Counted from the stretch's first letter, positions 1-8,766 are shown. The stretch: 64,000 bases of DNA from UKL13-3 sp044353855 (GCA_044353855.1 JBILBF010000004.1:1-64000); one strand, 5' to 3'. The notes: generated by a model from the letters alone, not told the origin. Numbers and translations are program-made.

Positions 1-802
1 AAGCTTTAGAGAAAGAAGCTAAATCAGCATAGCCATAAGCAAAAGCAGCATCAAGAATAGAAACACCTTTTAGTATCTCGAGTTTCGCATGCTCTAATCT
101 TCTCCGGATTTGATATTGATAAGGGGAAATTCCAAAAACGTTCTTAAAAAGGCGAATGAAATGGTATTTTGAGATTCCGGCTCCTGCACTGATTTCTTCC
201 AACGACAAGTTTTTCATTGCGTGGAGATCAAGCAATTCCTTTGCATTAAGTAATAGGCGAAAAACTTCTTCATTGGTATTTACTTTTTTAAAATCCATTT
301 TATTCAAATGATTGAATATAAAACGCTGGTCAGTGATTATGGATTCTGCCAATGAGTAGAACAGTTCTTCCTGTAAAAACTGATCGTGGTTTCTTGTTTT
401 GATTGATTCATTAATGTCAACCAATGAATAACCTAAGTTGGTGTTTTTGATATTGTAGCGATTCACAAAAAACTGATCGGAGAGCAAAAATTCCCTGAGA
501 TCTACGCCATTCAAATCATAATAGTCGGCAACTTCAGAAATAATTTCAGACGAAATATCAATGCAAAGTCCTTGAACAGGTTTCAGGTGATCTATTTTAA
601 CAATGGAAGATGTGAAATCATTTCCAATGATGTATTCACCCTCTTTAACTATAAATTTTTTATCATTGGCGAAATAGGTTTCTTCAACTGATGCGACATA
701 TTTGATACCCAAACCGGTGAAAGGTGTCTCGGCTTCTAGTTTGTTGAACTCTGAAAACCGAATGGCGTTTTTATTTTCGTCTTGATAAATTGTCTGATTC
801 AT
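1..802 (-). CDS. AraC-family transcriptional regulator (3' end outside window)
   Basis: Translating the minus strand from an ATG at 802 gives an open frame of about 267 residues that runs off the left edge, so the C-terminus is missing. The N-terminal ~170 residues resemble an AraC-type ligand-sensing region. The C-terminal part carries two helix-turn-helix units: the first around LSLEEISAGAGISKYHFIRL, then the conserved GISPYQYQIRRRLEHAK segment, then AAFAYGYADLASFSKA. By family knowledge it is a cytoplasmic DNA-binding activator or repressor; the ligand is unknown. Only about 20-30 residues should be missing. It is the outermost gene of the cassette array: its upstream side ends at the attC-like site at 823-954, so its own 3' site should lie left of this window. 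Confidence 0.85.
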   Translation of the reverse strand, partial: MNQTIYQDENKNAIRFSEFNKLEAETPFTGLGIKYVASVEETYFANDKKFIVKEGEYIIGNDFTSSIVKIDHLKPVQGLCIDISSEIISEVADYYDLNGVDLREFLLSDQFFVNRYNIKNTNLGYSLVDINESIKTRNHDQFLQEELFYSLAESIITDQRFIFNHLNKMDFKKVNTNEEVFRLLLNAKELLDLHAMKNLSLEEISAGAGISKYHFIRLFKNVFGISPYQYQIRRRLEHAKLEILKGVSILDAAFAYGYADLASFSKA

Positions 803-822
803 ATGTGTTTTTACGAGGTTGT

Positions 823-954
823 GGCTAACGTTTTCGGGCTTGGCGAAGGTGGGGATTTTTAGCACTAAAATTCATTAGATACACAAAACTTGAATTTAGC
901 ACTTCACTGTCATAGAAGCACGAACCCCCCGCTTTTGCAAAACGGCTGTTAGCG
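823..954 (-). other. attC-like recombination site A
   Basis: This is a 132-bp imperfect palindrome. The outer 7-base boxes are GGCTAAC at 823-829 and GTTAGCG at 948-954. Inside them sit unequal unpaired spacers, GTTTTCGGG (9 nt) against AGCCG (5 nt on the other arm), then a second stem whose inner ends are GGTGGGG and CCCCCCG, with a large central region. R box, asymmetric spacer, L stem and variable loop is the layout of integron attC sites. GTTAGCGGTT at 948-957 is the 3' box of the next cassette (gene at 970-1482) and matches that cassette's own 5' box at 1531-1540. That integron recombinases use such sites is family knowledge; activity here is inferred. Confidence 0.75.
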
Positions 955-969
955 GTTTGTGGTTCTTCG

Positions 970-1482
970 TCATTGTTTTAGTTGTCCAATTTTGTTTAGC
1001 GTTTCAGTTAATTCTTCGGGCTTGTTGGTTCCAATAAGTAATTTTTTACTGTTAGTAAATTCAAGTTGCAAACCTTTGTCGCCTGAAACATTATAAGCTG
1101 TTCCTTTTCCAAAAAGTCCAAGTCGTAATCCCCAACCACCGTATTCTGTCAGTGGAGAATATTGTCTAACGAACGATTTTGTCAGACTGTCCCAATTATA
1201 GCATTTAAATTTTAAGTGAAAAGGAAAAAAACGAACATAAATTCCGTCCTTTTTAATTGTTGTGTCAAGACGAAAGTTAATAAACAAAATTGTCAAGGCA
1301 ATTGTAAGTCCTGTTACTATTAAAAGTCCTGCGTTACTCATTGGTTTGTCGCCAAATTGTTGTCCACCGATAACTTGTTTGAATACGCCAAACAAAAAAA
1401 GTCCATTAATTCCTAATAGAATTAACCATAACCACCATTGTTTAAATCTCTGTCTTTCGGAGAATAAAATTTCTTTGTCCAT
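970..1482 (-). CDS. Small two-TM membrane protein, function unknown
   Basis: A 170-residue protein starting at an ATG (1482). Two hydrophobic segments lie near residues 16-37 and 52-70. A soluble C-terminal part follows, from about TTIKKDGIYVRFFPFHLKFK, with a beta-rich pattern like the bacterial PH-type domain of small DUF6141-like membrane proteins. I do not recognise a specific family with confidence and no catalytic motif is visible. It is the only gene of the shortest cassette in the array, 948-1540, between attC-like sites A and B. Single small proteins of unknown role are typical cassette cargo. The gene has no partner gene and very little non-coding sequence around it. Confidence 0.7.
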   Translation of the reverse strand: MDKEILFSERQRFKQWWLWLILLGINGLFLFGVFKQVIGGQQFGDKPMSNAGLLIVTGLTIALTILFINFRLDTTIKKDGIYVRFFPFHLKFKCYNWDSLTKSFVRQYSPLTEYGGWGLRLGLFGKGTAYNVSGDKGLQLEFTNSKKLLIGTNKPEELTETLNKIGQLKQ

Positions 1483-1533
1483 TGTCTTTTAGTTTTTTAT
1501 TTTACTTTCGATTTTCGGTCGTCCTACCATAAC

Positions 1534-1665
1534 CGCTAACGTTTTGCAGCTACAAGAAGTTGGCGATTTCGGAGACGAAAACTATCTGCCACCACCGAAC
1601 TTGATACGAAGCACAAAGCTTCAATTAACCACTGAACCGCCAATTTCTTGTAGGTGCTGTTATAA
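1534..1665 (-). other. attC-like recombination site B
   Basis: This 132-bp imperfect palindrome has outer boxes CGCTAAC (1534-1540) and GTTATAA (1659-1665). Spacers are GTTTTGCAG and AGCAC. A long inner stem pairs CTACAAGAAGTTGGCG with the complementary CGCCAATTTCTTGTAG. The arms and most of the loop are nearly the same as site E (8948-9079), and the stem is shared with site D. The right box GTTATAAGCA is the 3' box of the cassette carrying the Crp regulator and acyltransferase. The left box belongs to the 170-aa protein cassette. Confidence 0.8.
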
Positions 1666-1696
1666 GCAGTGGTTCTTTCTGTCACTTCGTATATTC

Positions 1697-2845
1697 TCAT
1701 TCTGTCTGTTTTATTTTGTTCTTATTTTGCCTGAATATTATGAATTCGTTTATAAAGTGTGATATAAACGTGAATGTCAAAATTAATAAAATAATAGTGA
1801 CGTAAGAGCTTTGGTTAATACCGAAAAAAGCAATACTCCAAATGATAATTATCCATTGAGCAAAGTAAATGTTTGTTACTCCATTGCTCCACTTAAATAG
1901 TAATTCAAAAAGTTTGTTCTTTGGCACTTTGTCAATAATGAATTTATTAATGTAAATCCAAAAAACTACAAAGCCACACATAAATAGCATTGCACCTTGT
2001 CGACTGTGATAGTAGTCGTTGAAATGATATTCAACGTTATTATATGAAATGACAACTCCAATTAGTAAAACCAAAATGCCACCTATACCAAAGTGCTTAA
2101 AAGTTCTATTTTGGTCATTCGTATTTTTTATAGTGTCGCCAAGAAACATACCTAGAAGAGGAAACGATAGCCATGGAAATACAGGAAAAGCAATTTTATT
2201 TGCGATAAAGCTAAATTCAATTGGTTGGTCTCCCCAAAACAGTTCTAAAATTTGGTCTATTACTGGAATGTTTAGGTTTAATCCCCAAAGAAATGGTGAA
2301 AGCATACTAATTAAAAATGCAGAGAATAATATAACATACTTGTTGATTTGTAATTCCTGAATAAGAGCCATTATCATTAATGCTATTCCGGCAAATTGCA
2401 AAATATCAACGATGGTTAAAATAGTGTACCCATTCAGTTTTTCTAGTGGAAATGTTTCTATAATATCCATTTTTAAGTAAGTGGAAAGGGTAAATGGTAA
2501 AACACCTCTAATGATATTTAATATGTAGCCCGACAAAAATATTTTAAAGCCACGTAATAATCTTGGCTCCAATTCTGATTTCCTTGAATACATAAATGAA
2601 AATCCCATCAAAGTCATAAAAACGGGAGCTGCTGGCGGTCCTCCCAAAAATTCTATGATTTGTCCGAATACCGAGTTTTTTACTTCTTCACTTGCAAATA
2701 CCTCAAGTGTATGAACAGCAATCATAAAAAATACTGCCAAACCTCTTACAAGGTCTATTGACAAAAGTCTGTTGTTGTGAGTTGTTACATTCATATTTAT
2801 ATCATATTTAGACTGCAAAATTGCAGTGCTAAAAAATGATTTCAT
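1697..2845 (-). CDS. HGSNAT/DUF1624-like multi-pass membrane acyltransferase
   Basis: A 382-residue integral membrane protein with about ten hydrophobic segments. The N-terminus LLSIDLVRGLAVFFMIAVHT has the 'R-G-x-hydrophobic-H' pattern of the DUF1624 / heparan-alpha-glucosaminide N-acetyltransferase-like family and of the wider acyltransferase-3 group. In those families an intramembrane His takes part in acyl transfer. Substrate is unknown; surface glycan or lipid acylation is plausible. An internal ATG at 2794 (MNVTTHNN) may be the true start, because the first 17 residues are not membrane-like. It lies 18 bp downstream of the Crp-type regulator and shares one cassette (1659-3498) with it, so the regulator probably controls it or is co-transcribed with it. 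Confidence 0.75.
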   Translation of the reverse strand: MKSFFSTAILQSKYDINMNVTTHNNRLLSIDLVRGLAVFFMIAVHTLEVFASEEVKNSVFGQIIEFLGGPPAAPVFMTLMGFSFMYSRKSELEPRLLRGFKIFLSGYILNIIRGVLPFTLSTYLKMDIIETFPLEKLNGYTILTIVDILQFAGIALMIMALIQELQINKYVILFSAFLISMLSPFLWGLNLNIPVIDQILELFWGDQPIEFSFIANKIAFPVFPWLSFPLLGMFLGDTIKNTNDQNRTFKHFGIGGILVLLIGVVISYNNVEYHFNDYYHSRQGAMLFMCGFVVFWIYINKFIIDKVPKNKLFELLFKWSNGVTNIYFAQWIIIIWSIAFFGINQSSYVTIILLILTFTFISHFINEFIIFRQNKNKIKQTE

Positions 2846-2863
2846 TTGACAAATGTCACAAAA

Positions 2864-3433
2864 TCATTTAGCTCTCAAACGGCTAAGTGTTTCTCTTGAA
2901 ATTCCAAGAAAGGAAGCAATGTAAGTAAGCGGGATACGTTGGAAAAGTTGTGGTTCTTTGTCATGCAATATCAGATATTTATCAATTGAACTCATCATTT
3001 GTGAAAAGTAAATCTTGTCTTCTAAAAATAAAGCGTAGTCTTCTATTATTGCATTGATAAAATTAGCAATTTGAATATTTGAAAACATTAAAGGCTTTAT
3101 TTGTTTTAGATTGATTGAAATAAGCGTACTATTTTCAATTAACTCAATAGTTTCTCTTGAAGGATTGTCTTTAAAGTTATGCAATGAACCAACCATATCA
3201 TTCTCCAAAGCAAACCAAGTGTTCACTTCTACACCGTCTTTCAGATAGTAACTTCTCACAGCACCTTTAACTACAAAATAAGCAAAGTCGTGTCGCTGGT
3301 TTTCTTTAATAAGTACGTGCTTTTTGTCCAAATTTAAAACTGACAAATGATTACATATTTCTGCTATTGTATTTTCGCTTAATTTTTGATTAGTAGAAAA
3401 ATGGTCTATAAAGGTTTTGAATATATTGTCCAT
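2864..3433 (-). CDS. Crp/Fnr-family transcriptional regulator
   Basis: A 189-residue protein from an ATG at 3433. The first ~120 residues are a cyclic-nucleotide-binding-type beta roll (HVLIKENQRHDFAYFVVKGA, then the turn after LKDGVEVNTWF). The C-terminus holds a winged helix-turn-helix with recognition helix IASFLGISRETLSRLRAK. This architecture is the common short Bacteroidota Crp/Fnr type, usually without the Cys residues of an Fnr iron-sulfur cluster. It is the upstream gene of a two-gene cassette and probably regulates the membrane acyltransferase behind it. The effector cannot be read from the sequence. Confidence 0.85.
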   Translation of the reverse strand: MDNIFKTFIDHFSTNQKLSENTIAEICNHLSVLNLDKKHVLIKENQRHDFAYFVVKGAVRSYYLKDGVEVNTWFALENDMVGSLHNFKDNPSRETIELIENSTLISINLKQIKPLMFSNIQIANFINAIIEDYALFLEDKIYFSQMMSSIDKYLILHDKEPQLFQRIPLTYIASFLGISRETLSRLRAK

Positions 3434-3491
3434 TCTTAAATGTCTATGTGGGTCTTGATTTCTTTTAGTTTGAGAGGTCTGCTACCATTGC

Positions 3492-3622
3492 TTATAACGG
3501 TTTGCAGATTTGCGATGGGCGGGCTTTTCAGCACAAATGTTCATTCGGAGAACTGAACTTCTTTAACCGAAAAACAGTCTGCGGAGCACGAAACCCCGCC
3601 TATTGCAAATGTGCTGTTATAA
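3492..3622 (-). other. attC-like recombination site C
   Basis: A 131-bp imperfect palindrome with outer boxes TTATAAC (3492-3498) and GTTATAA (3616-3622). The spacers are GGTTTGCAG on one arm and AGCAC on the other. The inner stem pairs ATTTGCGATGGGCGGG with CCCGCCTATTGCAAAT. The stem differs from sites B, D and E, but the boxes and spacers are conserved, as expected of attC sites, where structure is kept more than sequence. The right box GTTATAAGCA followed by TACTCT pairs with the far end of the DUF262 cassette (5461-5476), not with its other neighbour. Confidence 0.8.
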
Positions 3623-3632
3623 GCATACTCTT

Positions 3633-5423
3633 TTATACCCATATATCATTATGCTGTCCGTTGGAAAGATTAGTACTAGCTCTTTTTAGTTCGTTAAATA
3701 AAGGTTCAATCTGATTATATCTACTTAATAAAAATCCTAAAAAGTCATTGTCATATTTGCCTGAAATCAATTCAGAAGTATCTCCAATGTGATGACTTTC
3801 CAATGAATTTTCTATTCTAGGATTCGGTGATTTAGTTTTTATCTCTGTTAGATATTCGCTTGGAGGCTTATTGCTAATCTTAATATTCGAAATTTTGTTG
3901 ATTCTAATTTTATTTAAAATGGAGTCTGCTAAATCATATTCCACAGAATTTTCACCAAATTTAGTTTTGAGATAGTTAGAGGGAAATACATGATGAATTT
4001 CAATGTTGTTATTTACTGAAACAGTTGCATTATTTTCTAAATTTTTAAACCTGTTTTTTGACCACATGTAGTAACTGATTGCCATAAACTTAGCGTTTGC
4101 ATTATTATCTAACTTTTTAAATTCGTCAAACGAATACTCAATTCGTAAATTACTCCAATATTCAGAATTTGGATTATCACCTTTTGCTAGCGCCATCATT
4201 ATCTCACAATCTTTTTTTATTACAACATTTGTTGAACCATGTCTTGCGCCTCCATAACGATTGTCTAAGATTGCACCATAAAACCAAAACTTTAATTGAT
4301 CTAATTGAATTTGATTAGCTTGAGAAAATTCCTTGTTAGGCAAATTCTGGTAGAAAGATAAAATGGGCAAGAGCATGGTCTTGTATGGTATCTCAGCAAC
4401 CTTAAACAACCAATTATTATCTTCAAGCCAGCTTTGAATGTAGTTCAAATCTTTAATCGTTATATCCCAATGATCAATAAAATGGATGCCTTTTAAATCT
4501 TTTAAAATTGATTTTTTTGTTACTTCGCCATTTGAAATGAAATTTATGTATCTCACAATAGTATCAACCAATCCCTCATTGAAATACTTATATGTCTTAA
4601 CGGCATCCGCAATACTTCGAGTCAATTTAAAATCAATATAAATTTTTGCGGTAATTATATCGGTAAAGGACAAATTCAATCCTTGAGAATTACTTCTTTC
4701 AAAATACAAACAAAATTTCTCAAGCCCCATATTTAGAAGCTGAACTGATAAAAGGTTTGCTTTTTTTATTATATCGCTTCGGAAGTCTTTATGCAGGGTT
4801 AAGGCAAAATCAATAAGGACATTTTTTTCTTTCTCATCCAATTGAAAATTAGCGACAATCGGATCAACAAACTCGTTTTGAAATTTGGATTCACGATAGT
4901 CCATGGATAAAAATAAATCACAAATTCTAAGATAGAAAACATTGTCTTTAGGTTTTACAGTATCAAAACCTTCAACATACTCATCATATTTTACTTTAAT
5001 GGAATTTGATTGATAATCATAATAGTCTGTGCTTAAAAGGGTGTCTATGTCTTTGAAAATAACATAAATAACATCCATACCTTTCAAAGCCCTATATATT
5101 GCTGTTGTTCTTTGCTGGCCATCTAGAAGCGTATAAATGTCATTTGATTCGAAGTCATCGGATGTCATTAACTTGGGTTTTGGTTTATGTTTTTTTGAAC
5201 CTCTTTCCCTGAAATCGAACCCCTTACATGCTAAATCAAATTTTGGTTTTGAAACAATTAAAGAACCAATAAATAAATCTTGAAATATAGAATCGAAAAG
5301 TGTTTCAGTTTTTTCTATTGGCCATTTGAAATCACGCTGAAATTCAGGTAACACAAGTTTGCCGTTGTCAATCATCTTAATAATGTCCTCGATTGATCTA
5401 GTTTCTTGAGTATTTGTTTGCAT
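3633..5423 (-). CDS. DUF262 / GmrSD-like protein with C-terminal HNH-type region
   Basis: A 596-residue protein from an ATG at 5423. The N-terminal DUF262 (GmrS-like, ParB/Srx fold) domain has LPEFQRDFKW near residue 25 and the diagnostic DGQQRTT at 101-107. A long helical middle follows. The C-terminus has IEIHHVFPSNYL around 474-485, matching the His-rich core of the DUF1524/HNH nuclease part (GmrD-like). Proteins of this fused type act as NTP-dependent type IV restriction enzymes against modified DNA or as related anti-phage factors; the target here is unknown. It is full length by family standards. It is the sole gene of its cassette (3616-5476) and the first of three consecutive cassettes with restriction functions. 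Confidence 0.85.
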   Translation of the reverse strand: MQTNTQETRSIEDIIKMIDNGKLVLPEFQRDFKWPIEKTETLFDSIFQDLFIGSLIVSKPKFDLACKGFDFRERGSKKHKPKPKLMTSDDFESNDIYTLLDGQQRTTAIYRALKGMDVIYVIFKDIDTLLSTDYYDYQSNSIKVKYDEYVEGFDTVKPKDNVFYLRICDLFLSMDYRESKFQNEFVDPIVANFQLDEKEKNVLIDFALTLHKDFRSDIIKKANLLSVQLLNMGLEKFCLYFERSNSQGLNLSFTDIITAKIYIDFKLTRSIADAVKTYKYFNEGLVDTIVRYINFISNGEVTKKSILKDLKGIHFIDHWDITIKDLNYIQSWLEDNNWLFKVAEIPYKTMLLPILSFYQNLPNKEFSQANQIQLDQLKFWFYGAILDNRYGGARHGSTNVVIKKDCEIMMALAKGDNPNSEYWSNLRIEYSFDEFKKLDNNANAKFMAISYYMWSKNRFKNLENNATVSVNNNIEIHHVFPSNYLKTKFGENSVEYDLADSILNKIRINKISNIKISNKPPSEYLTEIKTKSPNPRIENSLESHHIGDTSELISGKYDNDFLGFLLSRYNQIEPLFNELKRASTNLSNGQHNDIWV

Positions 5424-5469
5424 ATTTTAGTGTTGTTTATTCAATTTAGGATTCTTTGCTTAGAGTTGC

Positions 5470-5602
5470 TTATAACGGTTTGCAGCTACAAGAAGTTGGC
5501 AATTTTTACCACAAATGTTCATACGAAGAACCAATGTTTGTGCTACCACAAAACTGTCATACGAAGCACTAAACCGCCAATTTCTTGTAGGTGCTGTTAT
5601 GC
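5470..5602 (-). other. attC-like recombination site D
   Basis: A 133-bp imperfect palindrome with outer boxes TTATAAC (5470-5476) and GTTATGC (5596-5602). Spacers are GGTTTGCAG and AGCAC. The inner stem CTACAAGAAGTTGGC pairs with GCCAATTTCTTGTAG, as in sites B and E, while the loop differs. GTTATGCCT at 5596-5604 is the reverse complement of AGGCATAAC at 8946-8954, so it marks the 3' end of the Sau3AI-type R-M cassette. The left box marks the 5' end of the DUF262 cassette. Confidence 0.8.
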
Positions 5603-5663
5603 CTTCGTTGTTTTTTTCGGTCGTGGTTTGTCTGTCCATTTTGGTCTGTCTTGGTGCGTTTGC

Positions 5664-5728
5664 TTGGTAGCTCTTTTACAATTTTTGGTCTGTGTGTTGA
5701 CTTGTGCGAATTGTAAATGTGCTACCAA
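5664..5728. repeat. Imperfect hairpin element H1 (cassette 3' end)
   Basis: TTGGTAG-CTCTTTTACAATT pairs with AATTGTAAATGTG-CTACCAA, leaving an internal bulge (CTCTTT against ATGTG). It is followed by ATGCGTTGGCTATTTT. The same layout recurs at 9141-9206, each time between an attC-like site and the stop codon of a restriction cassette. About 60 bp before it (from 5602) is also similar to the sequence before H2. The stem sequence varies while the bulge motif is kept. It might end transcription of the cassette, but it has no clean T tract, so the role is open. Confidence 0.65.
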
Positions 5729-5737
5729 ATGCGTTGG

Positions 5738-7123
5738 CTATTTTAAATATATTTCGTCTCTTACATAAGTGTTGTTAAGCCAAAAACAATGCTTCGTATA
5801 TTCTTTTGCTTTCGTCAATTTGTCTTTTGTCGGCAAAGGATACGTGTCTGCTGCATTAGTGGCGTGTGGTCTAACGTGTGAAACTGAATTGAAAGATTTG
5901 TTTGGAAAGTTTGTGTAACGAATTCCGTCTTTAACTTCTCTTACAATTTTACCTTTTGAAACGATATTTTTTGTTTTCGCCCAAACTTTCTCGGCTTCTA
6001 AAATGTCGGCATATGGCATATTCCAAAATTTTACTTTTCGTAAAACAAGTTCTTCGTTTTCAAATTGAAAGAAAACAAATAAAAATTTATGCTCTAAAAT
6101 ATTTTTGAAATTTGATTCATCCCATTCTTCATTTACAATTTCTTCGTATTTGAAATTTGAAAACGAAATGTCTTCCTTCGGTAAATTACTTTCTTTTAAT
6201 CTTACAGTCTTTACAATAATTTCAGCCTTTTCAAACTCCTCAATTTCTTTGTCCAACTCAATTCCTAAAATTGCTTTCGTAAGATTGGCATAAAAACTCT
6301 TTGCCGTTGTATTGATTTTAACGCCTGTTTTTTCAAGAATTTGTTCAACCGTTTTATTGTAATATGGTTTGAATTTTGAAATTACAATTTCTTCAATGGT
6401 CTGTTTTTTCGCAACGGCTACTGATGGAATTAGTTTGCCATAAATTCCTGTTGCTTCATTTGCAATTGAAGCAATAATATGATTTACATAACCTTGTTTC
6501 AAAGAATATGCTCTCTGCTTTGCAGGAATATCGTTGAAAGGTTGCTTTCTTGTTGAGTTTGCATTTGCACCTTTGGTGCAAGCTCCTAAATAAAACGTAT
6601 CGCCTTCAGAAAGTTCGTGAGCTTTACCATCTGCAATTTTTTGTTTAATTAATTGCCAGTCTTTTTTGATGATTTCCAAATCTGTTTTTGGAAAATTCCA
6701 TTCATCAACAAGTTTTATTAAATAATCGAGAATGTCGTAACCAGCTTGATGTAAATAAAATATCAAAAGAATGTTTGCATTCTTTTTCCAAAATGAACTG
6801 GTTTCAAAATCTTGGTTTACAACTTCAATATAGTTAATGATGTTTAAAACTAATCGTTCTTTTGAACGATACTCTTTATTTTGTAATTGCTTTAAAGGTG
6901 TTGATTTTAGCTCAAGACCAGCAATTGCAAAATCGGGCTCAGAATCAGAATTTGGCTCGTATAAAAAATAAAACTTTTCAAGAATTTGACCGAAATTTCC
7001 TTTTCCGGAATAATTATGTTTTAAAATACTTTTATCACAAGCCTCTCTCAAAGTTTTACCTTTTAGAAGTTTTGCAAATTCAAGTATTGAATTTTTGTCG
7101 TTAGGATTGTAAGGCAACTTCAT
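5738..7123 (-). CDS. Sau3AI/MutH-type restriction endonuclease (probable GATC)
   Basis: About 461 residues from the ATG at 7123; an in-frame TTG two codons upstream is less likely. The N-terminal domain has D64, E71 and K73 in PDFAIAGLELKS. This is the D-x6-E-x-K active site with the same spacing as MutH (D70, E77, K79) and typical of Sau3AI. The C-terminal third (HVRPHATNAADTYPLPT, then a CFWLNN motif) matches the second Sau3AI lobe. Sau3AI cuts before GATC; the specificity here is inferred from the family. The start lies inside the last 23 bases of the methyltransferase gene, so translation is coupled. It is last in a regulator-methyltransferase-endonuclease operon, the safe order for establishing methylation first. 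Confidence 0.88.
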   Translation of the reverse strand: MKLPYNPNDKNSILEFAKLLKGKTLREACDKSILKHNYSGKGNFGQILEKFYFLYEPNSDSEPDFAIAGLELKSTPLKQLQNKEYRSKERLVLNIINYIEVVNQDFETSSFWKKNANILLIFYLHQAGYDILDYLIKLVDEWNFPKTDLEIIKKDWQLIKQKIADGKAHELSEGDTFYLGACTKGANANSTRKQPFNDIPAKQRAYSLKQGYVNHIIASIANEATGIYGKLIPSVAVAKKQTIEEIVISKFKPYYNKTVEQILEKTGVKINTTAKSFYANLTKAILGIELDKEIEEFEKAEIIVKTVRLKESNLPKEDISFSNFKYEEIVNEEWDESNFKNILEHKFLFVFFQFENEELVLRKVKFWNMPYADILEAEKVWAKTKNIVSKGKIVREVKDGIRYTNFPNKSFNSVSHVRPHATNAADTYPLPTKDKLTKAKEYTKHCFWLNNTYVRDEIYLK

Positions 7124-8393
7124 TTTCAATTTTTTGTTTTAAAGCGATTCCGATTTTTTCAATTACTCCAACTACTAAGGCATTTCCCATAAAGAAAGCT
7201 CGTTTTGTATCAGAAACTCCTTCAAGTTTTGTATGGTCGTCTGGAAACATATTTAACCGTTCAAGTTCAACAGGAGATAGTCGTCTAAAGCCTTTAGGCG
7301 TTTGAATAACGTGTTTAAATCTTGATGCAGATTTTCCACCTTCTCCTGTGATTATAGTTCTTGATGGTTTGTCTAACGGATCAGGAAAAATCATTCCACC
7401 TTCACTATAATTATATTCAAAACCTTGTGCATTGGTTCGCATTTCTTTCTTTGGACCTTTTAAATATTTCCATTTATCAAGGTCGTTTTTATCAATGTAA
7501 AACTCCTCTGTTACTTCTCCGTTTTGAATAAGGTCTTTTAATATTGTAAAATTCCCTTCATAGTTTGGTTTGGTTTTTATTGTTGTTACTAAACCATTAA
7601 TCATTAGACCTGTGTTTTCAAAAAGTCCAGTAGTTCCATTTTTATTGAAATTTTCTGATATTGAAACGATGTCGCCTTTGAGTTTAAATTCTGTCGGAAA
7701 CAAAGTGCTGTCAGATGTTACGGGAAACGCTTCTGCTAAAGTTCCATCTTCTAATATCCATTCGGTTGGCGAAACTACTTTTATGTTTTCATAAATCGAA
7801 GTTCCTTTTAAGTAAGCAAGTATAAAAATTCTTCTTCTTCTTTGTGGCATTCCAAATTCCGCTGCATTTACAATTCGCCATTCAACCGCATAACCTAACT
7901 CATTTAAACTTTGTAAAATAATTGCAAAATCCCGTCCTCTTTGCCCAGATGGTGAAATGAGAAGTCTATCAACATTTTCAAGAAATAAATATTTTGGTTT
8001 TTTCTTTTTCTCTGAAATTATTTTATGAATACTCCACCACAAAACACCTTTCTTTCCTATGAGTCCTTTTGAGTTTTTTAGAGTTGTTGCAACTGAATAG
8101 TCTTGACAAGGAAAACCACCAACCAATAAATCGTGGTCTGGAATTTCTGAAACATCAACTGCTGAAATATCCTCGTTGCAATGTCCATTTTTTCCAAAAC
8201 GATTTTCATACACTAAAGATGCGTGTTGCATTTTTGTAGATGGTTCCCATTGATTACTCCAAACAACTTCATAGGGTGATTTTAAACCTTTTTTATAATT
8301 TGATAATGCAGATTTCCCTTTCCAGCCTTCAAGTCCAAGTCGAAAGCCACCAACACCTGCAAATAATTCAACGACTTTAATTTTATTTTCCAT
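7101..8393 (-). CDS. dcm: DNA (cytosine-5)-methyltransferase, partner of the Sau3AI-type enzyme
   Basis: 430 residues from an ATG at 8393. Motif I (SAM binding) is VVELFAGVGGFRLGLEGW near residues 7-24. Motif IV with the catalytic Cys is GGFPCQDYS (C96). Motif VI is LENVDRL around 139-144, and RRRRIF is motif VIII. The C-terminal motifs IX/X are RRLSPVELERLNMFPDD and FFMGNALVVGVI. All catalytic motifs are intact. It should methylate the cytosine of the sequence cut by the downstream endonuclease, protecting the host. It overlaps the controller gene by 11 bp and the endonuclease by 23 bp. The gene symbol is the generic one for this class. Confidence 0.93.
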   Translation of the reverse strand: MENKIKVVELFAGVGGFRLGLEGWKGKSALSNYKKGLKSPYEVVWSNQWEPSTKMQHASLVYENRFGKNGHCNEDISAVDVSEIPDHDLLVGGFPCQDYSVATTLKNSKGLIGKKGVLWWSIHKIISEKKKKPKYLFLENVDRLLISPSGQRGRDFAIILQSLNELGYAVEWRIVNAAEFGMPQRRRRIFILAYLKGTSIYENIKVVSPTEWILEDGTLAEAFPVTSDSTLFPTEFKLKGDIVSISENFNKNGTTGLFENTGLMINGLVTTIKTKPNYEGNFTILKDLIQNGEVTEEFYIDKNDLDKWKYLKGPKKEMRTNAQGFEYNYSEGGMIFPDPLDKPSRTIITGEGGKSASRFKHVIQTPKGFRRLSPVELERLNMFPDDHTKLEGVSDTKRAFFMGNALVVGVIEKIGIALKQKIENEVALQS

Positions 8394-8709
8394 TGTGAAT
8401 CGTTTTTAGATATTTAACTTTTTCTTCCGCAACTTTTAAAATACTCAAATCGGCTTCTTGGTCTAAAATTTTATATGCGATTTGATCACTCAAAAAATTA
8501 TTCTGTAATTCCTTTTCATCAACTTTAAAATATTCGGCAACTTGTTTGATTATTTGTTTTGTCGGTTGTCTTTCGTTGCGTTCAATTTTTGCCAGCAATG
8601 AAGTGTCGATGTTGATTTGTTCAGCAACCGATTTTAATGTAAGTCCAGCGTCTTCTCTTAAAGTTCTAAGATGTTCTCCGAATGATTCCGTTTTTTTTAT
8701 TGTCGCCAT
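8383..8709 (-). CDS. XRE-type HTH controller of the R-M operon
   Basis: 108 residues from an ATG at 8709. A classic lambda-repressor-like HTH covers residues ~11-65 (LRTLREDAGLTLKSVAEQIN, then DTSLLAKIERNERQPTKQII), with a short C-terminal tail. It is the first gene of the operon and overlaps the methyltransferase start. By position and size it fits the R-M controller ('C protein') role, or a regulator that reads the methyltransferase promoter. Directly upstream lie a strong Bacteroidota promoter and a pair of inverted TTTTTGTCCA/TGGACAAAAA boxes, which are good candidates for its own operator. Confidence 0.85.
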   Translation of the reverse strand: MATIKKTESFGEHLRTLREDAGLTLKSVAEQINIDTSLLAKIERNERQPTKQIIKQVAEYFKVDEKELQNNFLSDQIAYKILDQEADLSILKVAEEKVKYLKTIHNGK

Positions 8710-8716
8710 TGGTCAA

Positions 8717-8766
8717 TTTTTGTCCAAAGATAATTGAAAATATTTAATGGACAAAAAAAGTCCACA
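8717..8766 (-). promoter_or_regulatory. Promoter and operator of the Sau3AI-type R-M operon
   Basis: Reading the minus strand, TTTG (8752-8755) is followed by exactly 19 nt and TATCTTTG (8725-8732). This is a full match to the Bacteroidota TTTG-N19-TAnnTTTG promoter, about 15 bp from the ATG at 8709. The inverted boxes TTTTTGTCCA and TGGACAAAAA flank the spacer, one over the -33 and one just past the -7. A further GGAC...GTCC dyad lies over the -33 box. Binding there would block the polymerase, consistent with autorepression by the HTH gene. Operator function is inferred. Confidence 0.7.
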
